Assembly: GCA_016708725.1 (NCBI GenBank)
Contig: JADJFE010000002.1
Span: 496,001 to 560,000 of the forward strand
Length of the DNA: 64,000 nt
Source of the DNA: Candidatus Aalborgicola bjergmarkensis
Lineage (GTDB): Bacteria; Pseudomonadota; Gammaproteobacteria; Burkholderiales; Burkholderiaceae_C
Reading direction: 5' to 3'
In this document: piece by piece, positions 26,228 to 34,462 of the stretch
How the letters are laid out: every line of letters starts with the position of its first letter
How positions within the stretch are numbered: position 1 is the first letter of the stretch
Made by a program: the position numbers and the translations under genes
Notes under the pieces: generated by a model
Database searches by the model: none
Told to the model about the DNA's origin: nothing
The model's input: the letters and a program-made list of their open reading frames with translations, nothing else

Positions 26228-27500
26228 ATGAACGAAACAAAGCTGCGCACGATTGCGCAATTACAGGAATTTCTGGACGCTACTGCTGAGGTTAAATTCA
26301 GCGCTGCAGCAGAGCAGTCGGACGAAGAACGCTACGAGCACATCAGCAATGTGCTCAAGCGTTTTGAGGGTGCAAAGAGAAGCAAAGCCGAGCGCGGTGT
26401 AATACTGGCTTATCTGCGGCGCACCACCGGTTACAGCCGCGCTCAAGTCACCCGACTGGTCAAACGCTGGCATGCCAACCGTCTGGCAACGACGCCTCTG
26501 CTCAAGCGTTACCGAGCGCCCAAGGAACCCTTTGCACGCAAGTACACAGCGCGTGATATTGAGCTACTTGTGCAGATTGGATCGAGCCAACGAAGACGTG
26601 TGCGGAGCAGCCATTGTTCACCTCTTTCAACGTGCGTGCAAAGTGTATGGCGATCAGGATTATGTGCGTCTGGCAAACCTGTCCGTTTCGCACTTGTACA
26701 ACCTGCGTAAAAGCGCCGACTACCAAGCTCAGCGCAAGGGATTTACCAAGACCCGTGCGGTATGCAATTCCATCGGTATTCGCAAGGCACCAAGGCCCAA
26801 AGGACGCGCAGGCTGGGTGCGCATTGACAGCGTGCATCAGGGCGATCTCGACGGTGTCAAGGGTGTCTACCACATCACTTGTGTGGATGCCGTTAGCCAA
26901 TGGCAGGTGGAGGCTTGCGTAGAGGGAATCAGCGAGGCATTCCTGTTGCCAGTGTTGGAAATAATAATAGCGCAGTTCCCCTTCGTGATCCTGGGATTCC
27001 ACTCTGACAACGGCTCAGAATACATCAATCATCAAGTCGCAAATTTGCTCGAAAAACTGCGCATAGAACAGACAAAATCCCGCTCGCGCCACAGCAACGA
27101 CAACGCCCTGGCCGAGAGCAAGAATGCCAGTGTGGTGCGCAAGCATATGGGCTACAGCCACATCCCCCAAAAGTACGCAAAACTCATCAACACGTTTTAT
27201 GTCGGGGTGTTCAATCCTTGGATCAATTTTCACCGCCCCTGCATGTATGCCACAGAGATTGTGAGTGACAAGGGAAAAGTCAAAAAGGTCTACAAAAATG
27301 AAGATGCGAAAACACCGCTGGAGTGTCTGGAGTTGCTCAATGCAAAGGGTTTGGTCACCTTCAAGACGGGCATAAGCCTTGATGATTTACTGGCCAAGGC
27401 AAAGGAGAAAACGGACTTGGAAGCAGCGCAGGAAATGCAAAAGGCAAAGGCCAAATTATTCGAGTTGTTCAACAAGTCAAAACCAACCCCGCAGGCTTGA
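26228..27500 (+). pseudogene. DDE (rve-type) transposase with frameshift
   Basis: The N-terminal part starts at MNETKLRTIAQLQEFL and carries a helix-turn-helix (YLRRTTGYSRAQVTRLVKRW). The catalytic part has an rve integrase core with Asp in VRIDSVHQGD, Asp in GFHSDNGSEYIN and Glu in NALAESKNASV. The two halves are in different frames, joined near 26577 where an ATTGGATCGA reads as if one G were extra. Removing it gives a continuous ELLVQIDRANEDVC. Either a broken transposase or one needing frameshifting. It interrupts the primase gene. Confidence 0.8.
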
Positions 27501-27856
27501 TGCACCATGCTCAATCAAGAAAATCTAGTCAACTGCGCATTCCGGTTCAGCGTGACCGACGATTCCGGTTGCGTGACCGACACTGAAAAACAGCCACGCC
27601 TGACGGCGGGATCATGCATGAGTACATGCATGACCTTTAAGGGACATCCGGCGGCCTGGCAGGGGCCTAGATTGTCCCCCCATTACGCTGACAAAGCGCA
27701 GCGGAAACGCCGGTCACGATGCCGGAATATGCGCAGCCTACAACGTACTCGGGGGGGGCCTCCGGCGGCCTGGCAGGGGCCTTATTAGAAAATTTCAGAA
27801 GACAAAAACCAATACCTTAAACTCTAACTTTCAACCCGATCAAGCCAAACAAAAAG
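27501..27856. other. IS right-end region without genes
   Basis: No credible gene. It contains terminal-repeat-like motifs (ATTCCGGTTCAGCGTGACCG near 27540 and an inverted relative CGGTCACGATGCCGGAAT near 27704) and a 22-bp direct repeat (listed separately). These look like ends of one or two IS elements. Confidence 0.5.
27647..27782. repeat. 22-bp direct repeat pair
   Basis: TCCGGCGGCCTGGCAGGGGC plus CT occurs at 27647-27668 and again at 27761-27782, without mismatch. Probably duplicated sequence around IS ends. Confidence 0.85.
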
Positions 27857-28018
27857 TCACCGATTCATAACAGCTTCAGGCTCATACCTGAATTGGAAAA
27901 TACTATTGGCTAAAACATCGGCCAGCTTGTCTGGCGTCAATACTTGCCAGCTGGTGATGTAAGGTATTGCCCGCACTGGAATGGCATCACGACCATTGAC
28001 TTGGATTACAACGTTCAT
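27857..28018 (-). pseudogene. Truncated plasmid/phage regulatory-type protein
   Basis: Fifty-three residues starting MNVVIQVNGRDAIPVRAIPY. Proteins opening with QVNGRDAIPVRAIP are found beside replication or regulatory genes of Burkholderiales mobile elements and are usually much longer, so this copy is probably cut off at its 3' side by the neighbouring IS. An in-frame upstream extension to 28117 exists. Function unknown. Confidence 0.5.
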
Positions 28019-28123
28019 TTGCACTCCCCGTGCAATCCCCAATTTGTAGCGCCACCAGCAGGCCAGCGTGGAGCACTGGCTTTTCAGCAGGATTGCGGCC
28101 CTGCCTAGCTGGGGCAAAAACTG

Positions 28124-28435
28124 TTAAGCCAATGCTGGCGCAGGTTGCACACGCATGGGTACTTCCTTGAATCGTTGTTCAGCCTGCCACACGTCATAGG
28201 CGCTCTGCTGGGCCAGCCACACACGGGCATCGCCACCACGGTCAACACCTAGCCATGCTTCAACACGCAAGGCCATATCGGGCGAAATAGCGGCCCTGCC
28301 ATTCAACACGCGAGACAACGCCACGCGCGACACGCCCAACTGTTCGGCGGCTTGAGTCACACTCAGCCCCAGCGCAGGCAATACGTCATCCCGCAGCGTA
28401 AGGCCGGGGTGCGGGGGGGTAAACATACGTGCCAT
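28124..28435 (-). CDS. higA: HigA-type antitoxin (XRE family)
   Basis: One hundred and three residues. The start at 28435 is six bases after AAGGAG; a second ATG six bases upstream lacks spacing. The helix-turn-helix LSVTQAAEQLGVSRVALSRVLNGRAAIS is the HigA signature, with HPGLTLRDDVLPALGLS before it. It neutralises the HigB toxin by direct binding and represses the operon. It is the second gene, 13 nt after higB, the typical reversed HigBA order. Confidence 0.9.
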   Translation of the reverse strand: MARMFTPPHPGLTLRDDVLPALGLSVTQAAEQLGVSRVALSRVLNGRAAISPDMALRVEAWLGVDRGGDARVWLAQQSAYDVWQAEQRFKEVPMRVQPAPALA

Positions 28436-28448
28436 CGTCATCTCCTTG

Positions 28449-28727
28449 TCAGTGGTAATCCTGGTAGTCCACCAGCACGGCATCCGTGCCATCAAAAGTG
28501 AACGTCAGGCGCCAGTTACTGTTCACAGACACAGCCCAATGGTTTGCAAGGTCGCCATGCAACGGGTGCAAGCTCCAGCCTGGGACGTTCATATCATTCG
28601 CGTGCATGGCTACATCAAGCCGCGCCAGCAAGCGTGCCAGCTTGGGCGCATGGTCTGGCCGGATACCTGCTTTTGTGCTGTGCTCGAAAAACTCCTGTAT
28701 CCCTTTGTGCCGGAATGTCTTAATCAT
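28449..28727 (-). CDS. higB: HigB-type toxin (RelE superfamily)
   Basis: Ninety-two residues, the usual HigB length. MIKTFRHKGIQEFFEHST, RLARLDVAMHANDMNVPGW and the end NSNWRLTFTFDGTDAVLVDYQDYH match HigB/Kis-type ribosome-dependent mRNA endonucleases. It appears complete. Upstream, GTTACAGTTTACAG (28741-28754) is a short repeated motif where the HigA operator would be expected. Confidence 0.9.
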   Translation of the reverse strand: MIKTFRHKGIQEFFEHSTKAGIRPDHAPKLARLLARLDVAMHANDMNVPGWSLHPLHGDLANHWAVSVNSNWRLTFTFDGTDAVLVDYQDYH

Positions 28728-29066
28728 TGTATTGCGTGGCGTTACAGTTTACAGATTATCCACCATTGCCACAACCCAAAACAGGGGGTTTTGTAGGTTT
28801 CGTAGCGTAGGCATCAGGGGCATTTTCAAAAAAGCAGGGGGTTTTGGCCCTGATTCTGTGAACTTGGTGAACTTGAAATCCTATTGGGCGGGGTCGCTCG
28901 CGCGTGCATATCGCCCCGGCTTCCATGCTCACACGTCCGAAAACTTCTGCTGATACCCCTGATACCTCACTTTTTAAGCTGGTGCTGTCATCGGCGCTAT
29001 GCGCTTGCGGTCTTTGGATCGTTCCAGACTATAACAAAAACATATGGAATCCATATAATCAACGCC
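28728..29066. promoter_or_regulatory. Divergent intergenic region between higBA and mqsRA
   Basis: A 339-bp stretch with no credible gene. It holds the higBA promoter side (GTTACAGTTTACAG near 28741) and, close to mqsR, a perfect 15-nt palindrome ATATGGAATCCATAT (29042-29056) overlapping a TATAAT -10 box (29054-29059). The palindrome is the likely MqsA operator. Confidence 0.6.
29042..29056. promoter_or_regulatory. Palindromic operator candidate for MqsRA
   Basis: ATATGG-AAT-CCATAT, a perfect 6+3+6 palindrome eleven bases before the mqsR start and overlapping a TATAAT box. Position fits autoregulation by the antitoxin; it differs from the E. coli mqs palindrome. Confidence 0.55.
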
Positions 29067-29369
29067 ATGGAAAAGAGCATTGCGCATTACCCGTTGGATG
29101 AGATCAAAGAACGGGTTCTTGTGCATGGCCTGCGCGCATTCACACAGACCGCTTCGGACAACGCTCGTTTGATGGGGCTTGACCGCGTGGCTGCTGTGTC
29201 GGTGGTTCTGGGCTTGAAGCGTGAGATGTTGTTCAAAAGCATGACTACCCATGCCGATCACCGCGTATGGCAGGATGTGTACTACGCCCGCTGCCCCAAC
29301 GGAAAAACGGCTTACATCAAGGTGACGATTCAGGCTGGTGCCACAGTGATTCAGTTCAAGGAGAAGTGA
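29067..29369 (+). CDS. mqsR: MqsR-family mRNA interferase toxin
   Basis: One hundred residues starting at MEKSIAHYPLDEIKERV. The family layout is clear: TASDNARLMGL, DVVSVVLGLKREMLFKSMTTH-like helix, QDVYYARCPNGKTAYIKVTI and a C-terminal VIQFKEK. MqsR is a RelE-fold endonuclease cutting mRNA at GCU. The gene precedes the antitoxin by one base, the family's toxin-first order. Confidence 0.9.
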   Translation: MEKSIAHYPLDEIKERVLVHGLRAFTQTASDNARLMGLDRVAAVSVVLGLKREMLFKSMTTHADHRVWQDVYYARCPNGKTAYIKVTIQAGATVIQFKEK

Positions 29370-29370
29370 A

Positions 29371-29790
29371 ATGGAAGAAAAACGGTTTTGTTTGCAGTGC
29401 GATGAAAACCATGTGCTTAGTTTCCTGGAGTACGGCGCACGCGATTTGTCATTCACACGCAATGGGCGCACGCATACCGTCCCCCAGGTCTTTGGCTGGC
29501 ACTGTCCAGTGTGTGGGGACTGCCACTTTGATGCCGGAGAGGGAGAGCGATATGGCGAAGCCATGGATGCGTTCAGCGCACAGGTTGATGCAGAGATAGC
29601 CGCAGCACTACGCGCTACACGCAAGAAGCTGGGACTGCGCCAGGTGGAAGCCGGGCATCTGTTTGGCGGGGGCAGCAGCGCATTTTCCGAGTACGAACGC
29701 GGCAAGACACAGCCCCACAAATCCACCGTGCTGTTGTTCAAGCTGTTGGACAAGCACCCGGAATTGCTCAACGAAATAAGGGCAGCATGA
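29371..29790 (+). CDS. mqsA: MqsA-family antitoxin
   Basis: One hundred and thirty-nine residues. The N-terminal zinc domain has FCLQCDENH and WHCPVCGDCHFD (two CxxC). The C-terminal HTH domain is LRATRKKLGLRQVEAGHLFGGGSSAFSEYERGKTQPHKST, the MqsA/XRE pattern. It binds MqsR and the operon palindrome. Its stop overlaps the next gene by 4 nt. Confidence 0.92.
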   Translation: MEEKRFCLQCDENHVLSFLEYGARDLSFTRNGRTHTVPQVFGWHCPVCGDCHFDAGEGERYGEAMDAFSAQVDAEIAAALRATRKKLGLRQVEAGHLFGGGSSAFSEYERGKTQPHKSTVLLFKLLDKHPELLNEIRAA

Positions 29791-30071
29791 TGCAAGATGG
29801 CTGCCTTGACCACGCTGATTTTTTCATTGGCTTGGAGTTCTGGACTGAAACAGGGCGCTGGCGTTGCACCGACGTTGGCGCGCGCACCATTTGCGCCATC
29901 AGCTTGGAGCCGCACGAGATAACAACCCGGAACCCAGATGGCACGCAAACGACAACCATCACAGACGATCCATCCTGGTTGAACGGCCCCCCGTACGCAG
30001 TGGTTGAGCGTGTCTTTGACGAAAACGATTTCGGCGCGCTATACGCCAGCGCCGCCGATATTCCTGCGTGA
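29787..30071 (+). CDS. Hypothetical protein coupled to mqsRA
   Basis: Ninety-four residues beginning MMQDGCLDHADFFIGLEFW; ATGA overlap with mqsA argues that it is translated as a third operon gene. The composition is mixed beta-like (TTRNPDGTQTTTITDDPSW, YAVVERVFDENDF), with no known motif. Proteins of this size accompany some mqsRA loci; their function is unknown to me. Confidence 0.65.
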   Translation: MMQDGCLDHADFFIGLEFWTETGRWRCTDVGARTICAISLEPHEITTRNPDGTQTTTITDDPSWLNGPPYAVVERVFDENDFGALYASAADIPA

Positions 30072-30126
30072 TGTGGCAATAGCCTGAAAATCGTGGGCAT
30101 CGTCCCTGCTGTGTCTTGGTAGGCTT

Positions 30127-30966
30127 TCAGCCAGTCACCACACGCAGCGCACCAGACACTGCACTGGCATCGAACGTCACACCAGCCTGTTCCAATATCC
30201 ACGCCTCTATCTTTTCGTGATGCACGCGCAGCAGGTCCAGCGGTCTGACGGTGTAATGCTTTTCCGCTGTGGCACTGGGCTTGTGCCCCATGAGCTGCGC
30301 CACTACGCCTGCAGGTATCTCTAGCCATTCCGTCAGGCTCTTGAAGGAGCGGCGCAGGCCGTGCAAGGAAACATGGTCAACCCCGGACACCTCGCATGCA
30401 ATATTCAGGTTCTTTGCCGGGCGGGTCAACGCATGTTCACCAGCGCCAGCAAATACCCACCCTCCCCTCTTAGGAAGGCCCGCTATCAGGTGGTGAACGT
30501 ATGGCGTCAAGGGTATTACACGCTCGCCCTCTACCTTGTCGCGTATGGTCAGACCGCGCCAAGCCATGTTTACATCCTCCCAGCGCAGCGCCAGCAGTTC
30601 ACCGGGGCGTGCACCAGTCAGCAACAGAATTTGAAGGTACGCTGATATGGCCGGATTGACTATCTGGCGCACGGCACTAAACCAAGCTGGCAACTGCTCA
30701 CGCTGCAACGAATCACTTTTTGCACCGGGCTTACCAAGTGCTTCACGGGCTTTGCGGCTTTTTGCAGCATTGGCACCATTCACCAGTGACGCATATTCCG
30801 GTTGTTCATCGCACCACGCCAGAAATGCCCGCAACAGTCGCCATGCCAGTCGTGCGGTTGTTGGTCGGGTCTTCGCTTCCTGTTCAGCCCATGCGGTGAT
30901 TTTGGCCGAATCAAGGTCAACCAGTCGCACTGCCAGCAAAGCATACAGCGGCCCAGGTACTGTCAA
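30127..30966 (-). pseudogene. Tyrosine recombinase (integrase), N-terminus truncated
   Basis: About 279 residues of an element integrase. Catalytic residues are present: Arg in LLLTGARPGELLALRW, His-X-X-Arg in SLHGLRRSFKSL, His in AQLMGHKPSA and Tyr in EKHYTV. It has the core-binding domain (LDSAKITAWAEQEAKTRPTTARL...) but lacks the N-terminal arm-binding domain of ~100 residues. The upstream sequence switches abruptly to a VRR-NUC fragment at 30963-30970, so the gene was cut there. Copy of its C-terminus recurs at 31945-32040. Confidence 0.8.
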
Positions 30967-31232
30967 TCCTTCGCCGCGTTTGCGCTGCTGTCCTGATTTT
31001 CAATGAATTGGTTATTTAACACGCTCTTAGCCGCTTTCACCTCAACACCCAGCAAACGGCCATCACGCAACATGCCCAGCACATCAGGGCAACCAACAAA
31101 GCCAAACCGAATGAAGCGGCCACCGACACGGGCGGCCCCGCTGTTCATTCGTTCGCACCAGGACACGGCAGGGTGTGCCTTGAGTGCCTTCAACACCTCG
31201 CACAGTGCAGCGCCGTCCAGCTGCAAATGCAA
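30963..31232 (-). pseudogene. Second VRR-NUC copy, fragment
   Basis: Residues AALCEVLKALKAHPAVSWCERM through GCPDVLGMLRDGRLLGVEVKAAK are nearly identical to the intact VRR-NUC at 24397-24780, except a few substitutions (VSW, FIRF). The N-terminus is lost, and the end runs into unrelated sequence after EVKAAK. Split by integrase on one side and an IS-like end on the other. Confidence 0.85.
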
Positions 31233-31274
31233 TAGAGAAAAGCTTAAATTGACTGAAAAATTGTCTTGACTGAT

Positions 31275-31287
31275 GGGTCCACTTTAG
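31275..31287. repeat. IS-like terminal inverted repeat, left copy
   Basis: GGGTCCACTTTAG here and CTAAAGTGGACCC at 32125-32137 are perfect inverted matches of 13 nt. Outside each, related sequence continues away from the pair (AATTTAAGCTT on one side, GATTTAAGCTTGATAC on the other), so both are ends of related IS elements. Confidence 0.7.
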
Positions 31288-31305
31288 TGCATGGTGGGTG
31301 AGCGG

Positions 31306-31605
31306 TCATGCGTGTTCTGGAACGACACTCAGGCGCAACCCAACGGCATGCAGAACCTTTTGCACCGTGGCAATAGTCGGGTTTCCATTGGCGCTCAGCG
31401 CCTTGAATAGCGTTTTGTCTCCCACATCGGCCCGGCGTGCAACCGCTGCCATTCCATGCGCTTTTGCAACATGGCGCAGTGCCACCAGCAATGCCGCTGG
31501 GTCGTCAAGTTCTATGACGGCATCGATGTAGGCTGCAGCTTCCTCTGGCTTGCACAGCATGGGTAGCAGTGTTTCTTCATAACTCACATCACGCGGCACA
31601 TTCAT
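31306..31605 (-). CDS. Antitoxin of HI1420-type (HTH, prophage addiction module)
   Basis: Ninety-nine residues. PEEAAAYIDAVIELDDPAALL and HVAKAHGMAAVARRADVGDKTLFKALSANGNPTIATVQKVL are the pattern of the addiction-module antidote protein family with a C-terminal XRE-like HTH. Overlaps the toxin gene by 4 nt and is downstream of it. Represses the operon and neutralises the RelE-like toxin. Confidence 0.88.
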   Translation of the reverse strand: MNVPRDVSYEETLLPMLCKPEEAAAYIDAVIELDDPAALLVALRHVAKAHGMAAVARRADVGDKTLFKALSANGNPTIATVQKVLHAVGLRLSVVPEHA

Positions 31606-31943
31606 GGTTTACCCCTTTGTTTCCAATCTTTCAGATACCCAATAGCTCGTTCGATGTCTCGGGCTTGGTCGCTTTTGTCGCCACCACACAGCAGCAGAAC
31701 CACTACCGGCCCTTGTCGGCTCAGGTAGACGCGATACCCCGGCCCGTAGTCAATCCGCAGCTCCTGCACACCATCGCGCAGCGGTTTGCAGTCGCCAAAG
31801 TTGCCAGTAATCAAACGTGCAAGTTGGGCAATGATGCGTTTTTGTCCTTGTTTGTCCCGCATGGCATAAAGCCAGTCACGAAACGGTATCGCTCCTACGG
31901 CATCGATGTAATTTACAACCTGCATACCAGTATCTTTAATCAT
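31602..31943 (-). CDS. RelE/HigB-like toxin (HI1419-type)
   Basis: One hundred and thirteen residues from the ATG at 31943; an internal Met at 31925 (MQVVNYID) is an alternative. Family pattern: FRDWLYAMRDKQGQKRIIAQLARL, NFGDCKPLRDGVQELRIDYGPGYRVYL, and the end GGDKSDQARDIERAIGYLKDW. RelE-fold, ribosome-dependent or free mRNase. The pair lies between two inverted IS-like ends. Confidence 0.87.
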   Translation of the reverse strand: MIKDTGMQVVNYIDAVGAIPFRDWLYAMRDKQGQKRIIAQLARLITGNFGDCKPLRDGVQELRIDYGPGYRVYLSRQGPVVVLLLCGGDKSDQARDIERAIGYLKDWKQRGKP

Positions 31944-31944
31944 A

Positions 31945-32040
31945 CTACCCCACAGCCACCACACGCAAAGCACCAGGCACTGCCTTGGCATCAAACGTCA
32001 CCCCGGCCTGTTCCAGAATCCATGCTTCAATCTTTTCGAC
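31945..32040 (-). pseudogene. Integrase C-terminal fragment
   Basis: Reads KIEAWILEQAGVTFDAKAVPG and ALRVVAVG then stop, differing in few residues from the end of the integrase at 30127-30966. It shows that a second, related element once lay here. Upstream (32041-32124) no matching sequence remains. Confidence 0.85.
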
Positions 32041-32124
32041 CTGTACGATTCAAAATCCCATTATTTGCTTGAAAACCTGCCGCACGGCGCAGATCATGCG
32101 TATTCAAATACGCAACGAAGGAAA

Positions 32125-32263
32125 CTAAAGTGGACCCCGAATTTGAGACAGTGATTTAAGCTTGATACTGTTACAAGAAATGGGGAAATCATGAGTGAAA
32201 CAAAGAGTCGCAAGGTACACTGGATACCCACAACTCAGCAGCGCCAGCGGGTAAGCTATCGGG
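32125..32263. mobile_element. IS remnant (left end and start of transposase)
   Basis: Begins with CTAAAGTGGACCCCGAATT, the inverted match of 31275-31287. A possible transposase start ATGAGTGAAACAAAGAG follows at 32191, truncated after about 20 codons where VRR-NUC sequence resumes. Looks like an IS3-type end, family not certain. Confidence 0.55.
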
Positions 32264-32615
32264 CGGCCCCGCTGTTCATCCGTTCGCACCAGGACATGGC
32301 AGGATGCGCCCTGAGTGCCTTCAACACCTCGCACAGTGCAGCAGCCTCGGGTCGGTCATTGGTGCACTTGGTGGGCGATTCCATGCCGAACAGGTCAACG
32401 GCGGCAGGCAGTCGCTTACCCATGCTGCCCCCTTTCAGCTCCAGCAGATACCGGGTCGCTGTGTTGGCGGCCTCGCTGTTGTCGTGTCGGTCTGGGTGGC
32501 AAAGCTGAATCAATCGGCGCAACATGTCCGGCTCGATTGGTGCTGTGGTCGTGACTTGCGCCGGGGCGGGCGGTGTCTTGCCTTTGCGCTCCAGATAGCA
32601 GCTAAGGCATTGCAT
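32256..32615 (-). pseudogene. J-domain-like segment fused to third VRR-NUC copy, truncated
   Basis: The upstream part is MQCLSCYLERKGKTPPAPAQ... with LIQLCHPDRHDNSEAANTATRYLLEL, a J-like HPDRH motif seen in phage proteins. In the same frame follows MGKRLPAAVDLFGMESPTK and EAAALCEVLKALRAHPAMSW, matching the VRR-NUC start; its catalytic part is missing because the IS remnant cuts it at about 32263. Either two coupled genes with lost stop or a natural fusion. Confidence 0.65.
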
Positions 32616-32706
32616 TTTCCACCTGTAGTCTCTGAAGTATGTTTCTTCGATATGTTTCTTCGCAAGTCGGGCAAATAGCAGCGCCAGGAATGAATTTCTC
32701 AGTCAT
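32602..32706 (-). CDS. Small CxxC peptide upstream of the J-like gene
   Basis: Thirty-four residues (MTEKFIPGAAICPTCEETYR...), overlapping the next start. The opening MTEK and the sequence before it resemble the intact VRR-NUC start at 24780, so it derives from the same element. Whether it is a real small protein or a shifted piece is unclear. Confidence 0.4.
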   Translation of the reverse strand: MTEKFIPGAAICPTCEETYRRNILQRLQVENAMP

Positions 32707-32754
32707 GGCATTGGCTCCGTGTCAGCTTTTCCCGATTCCGGCCATTCACGCCCC

Positions 32755-32841
32755 TAAAGGGTCGCGTGAATAGACGTGAATATTCATGGGTGCTTGTGGA
32801 ATTCCGGCATGAACAAACGTGAACAGACGTGAACAGGTTTT
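32755..32841. repeat. CGTGAA/TTCACG iteron-like repeats
   Basis: About seven occurrences of CGTGAA or TTCACG, with longer forms ACGTGAACAGACGTGAACAG and GTGAATAGACGTGAATA. They lie at the same relative place as the GGTACA array of the first element (upstream of the VRR-NUC), but with a different core sequence. Confidence 0.7.
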
Positions 32842-32984
32842 TAATCATGGTTTACCGCCAATTAGATGCACCATGTGCGGGTTCGCAGCGGACGGTTCAA
32901 GGTTCAGCGCATCGGCACGCCCGACGCACAGGATCGAGGACAGGACCCCAGCGCACAACGCCGGTTGTGACACCAGCAAAAACA

Positions 32985-33183
32985 ATAGCTGCTCCCGCTT
33001 GGTACATAAGGCGTACAGCCAGATTCGCCTTGGATTTTGCCTCCGGCAACGGCTTCACACGGCGCCAAAAACCGCTATTGACCGCTATGAACCGTCCCTG
33101 GCGGCCAAAACTTGCCGTGACCGGGCATTTTTGCATGCCAAATCAGCCGGAAAGCCCTATAGGATAAGCGGGAACAGCTCTCA
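32985..33183. repeat. MITE-like inverted-repeat element, copy A
   Basis: Starts ATAGCTGCTCCCGCTTGG and ends with the inverted counterpart ...GATAAGCGGGAACAGCT. A ~95-bp centre contains CCGCTATGAACCGTCC and a small hairpin. A short scrap of DUF2157 gene (33194-33271) follows, joined directly to hsdR sequence. Confidence 0.8.
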
Positions 33184-33193
33184 TATCAGGAGC

Positions 33194-33271
33194 GTTTGGT
33201 TGGTTGATCCGGTTGCTGCTGGTTGGCCTGTTTGCCGCCGCCGTGCTGGCCGCATCGGTCAGTACCATTCG
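33194..33271 (+). pseudogene. DUF2157 C-terminal scrap (repeat unit A)
   Basis: Encodes RLLLVGLFAAAVLAASVSTI, the last membrane helix of the DUF2157 proteins at 46887 and 38456. The rest is deleted, and hsdR antisense sequence begins at about 33272. Confidence 0.75.
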
Positions 33272-33272
33272 T

Positions 33273-33593
33273 TTGCATGTCGATGCCGTAGATACCCTGC
33301 CCATTGCTGGCATAGGTAAAGCGCAGCGCCAGCTTACCGGCGTAGCCCTTGGCCTGGGCGACGCCGGAGGTACAAGCCTTGTCCCATGCTTTGGCCTCAA
33401 CCACCGCCAGCTTGGTATTGCGGAATTCCAGAACATAGTCCGCCGTCAGCGGCTTGCCGCGCTTGCCCGCACCTTCCAGACGACCGAGCGTGATCGGATA
33501 TTCGCGCCGGATGCGACTGCCGTCCACCACGCCCCAACCTGCCGCAACAAGGGCAGGGTCAATGTGTTCGGCACGGGTTTCGGCTTCGTTCAT
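33273..33593 (-). pseudogene. HsdR N-terminal fragment (RM copy 1)
   Basis: About 105 residues from MNEAETRAEHIDPALVAAGW to GIYGIDMQT, nearly identical to the start of the second hsdR at 40910. It contains the nuclease residues (ADYVLEFRNTKLAVVEAKAW) but no helicase. It ends at the junction with repeat unit A, so this restriction subunit is dead. Confidence 0.85.
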
Positions 33594-33604
33594 GGTGGTT
33601 TTGG

Positions 33605-34057
33605 TCAGGGAATTTTCCACACATCAAGTACAGTTCGGGGCGACAGAATTTGTAGCGAACCCACGGGATGCAGACACAGCAAATCGTCGTCCCCCGTGAC
33701 AAGCCAAGCCGCGTGCGCTGCCTGCGCCGTGTGGATAAACATATCGTCCGCTGCGTCACGACAATACGCGGTGGCCGACAGGGCGGGTGGTACCTCAACC
33801 CATAGGGCGTTGGATTCCATGTCACTCAAAAACTTTTTCCGTTGCTCCAGCGTGACGTAGCGGTCGAACTTGGGTCGCCACACGCGGTCTTTCAATTCGG
33901 CAAAGGTCTGGGCAGAGAAAACCGCTTGGCCCATTTGCACTACATGACGGGTCAACAGCGCCACTGTGCCGGTTCTGGTCAGCAAACCGCTGATCCAGAC
34001 GTTGGTATCAATAACCACCTTGAACGGGTTGGTGTTCACAATCCATTTAGCTTTCAT
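33605..34057 (-). CDS. PIN-domain toxin
   Basis: About 150 residues of the putative toxin component PIN family. FKVVIDTNVWISGLL carries the first Asp, VFSAQTFAELKDRVWRPKF the conserved Glu/helix, and DAADDMFIHTAQAAHAAWLVTGDDDLL the C-terminal acidic cluster. PIN toxins are Mg-dependent RNases. The start codon at 34057 overlaps the antitoxin gene. It sits between hsdS and hsdR of the first RM copy. Confidence 0.87.
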   Translation of the reverse strand: MKAKWIVNTNPFKVVIDTNVWISGLLTRTGTVALLTRHVVQMGQAVFSAQTFAELKDRVWRPKFDRYVTLEQRKKFLSDMESNALWVEVPPALSATAYCRDAADDMFIHTAQAAHAAWLVTGDDDLLCLHPVGSLQILSPRTVLDVWKIP

Positions 34058-34298
34058 CTGCCAAAAGCTGGTCAAGCAATTCTGGCGTTAACCCGGCTTG
34101 TTCCGCCATTTGCGCCGTTTCGTCCATGGTCTTGCGCAAACGGTCGGCATAAAAAACGCGCATGGCTTCGTAGTCTTCGGCGCTTACCATGACCCCGACC
34201 ACCCGGTCGTGGCGCATCACGCGCACCGGCTCGCGCTGGACACGATCCAGAAATTCGCCGAAATGGGTCTTGGCTTCATTGGCGGTAAAAGTTTGCAT
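34047..34298 (-). CDS. Phd/YefM-type antitoxin
   Basis: Eighty-three residues: MQTFTANEAKTHFGEFLDRVQREPVRV is the Phd/YefM fold start, followed by RVVGVMVSAEDYEAM. The acidic/helical end (AQMAEQAGLTPELLDQLLADES) would wrap the PIN toxin. A GGAG lies before the start (AAGGAGTACTGC). Confidence 0.9.
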   Translation of the reverse strand: MQTFTANEAKTHFGEFLDRVQREPVRVMRHDRVVGVMVSAEDYEAMRVFYADRLRKTMDETAQMAEQAGLTPELLDQLLADES

Positions 34299-34336
34299 TG
34301 CAGTACTCCTTGAAGGACGGGATTTATTCGTGCAAT

Positions 34337-34462
34337 TTAGTCGAATCGTTCGATTTGGTCAATAGCGAATAAGAGCGCCATGGCGTAGTCTTTATTGGCT
34401 TGCGGGTCAGGCAGTGCAATCGCCAGCAATACGCTGGCGTCCACAATCACGAGTTCAGTCAT
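34337..34462 (-). pseudogene. PIN toxin N-terminal fragment
   Basis: Forty-one codons: MTELVIVDASVLLAIALPDPQ and NKDYAMALLFAIDQ, the same start as the complete PIN protein at 40910-41335, then a stop. Remains of a second PIN pair. Confidence 0.8.

Noticed and set aside
32819..33319. Open frames across MITE copy A and similar ones in copies B-F
   Set aside because: They change frame between copies and have no ribosome site; the conserved feature is the inverted DNA structure.
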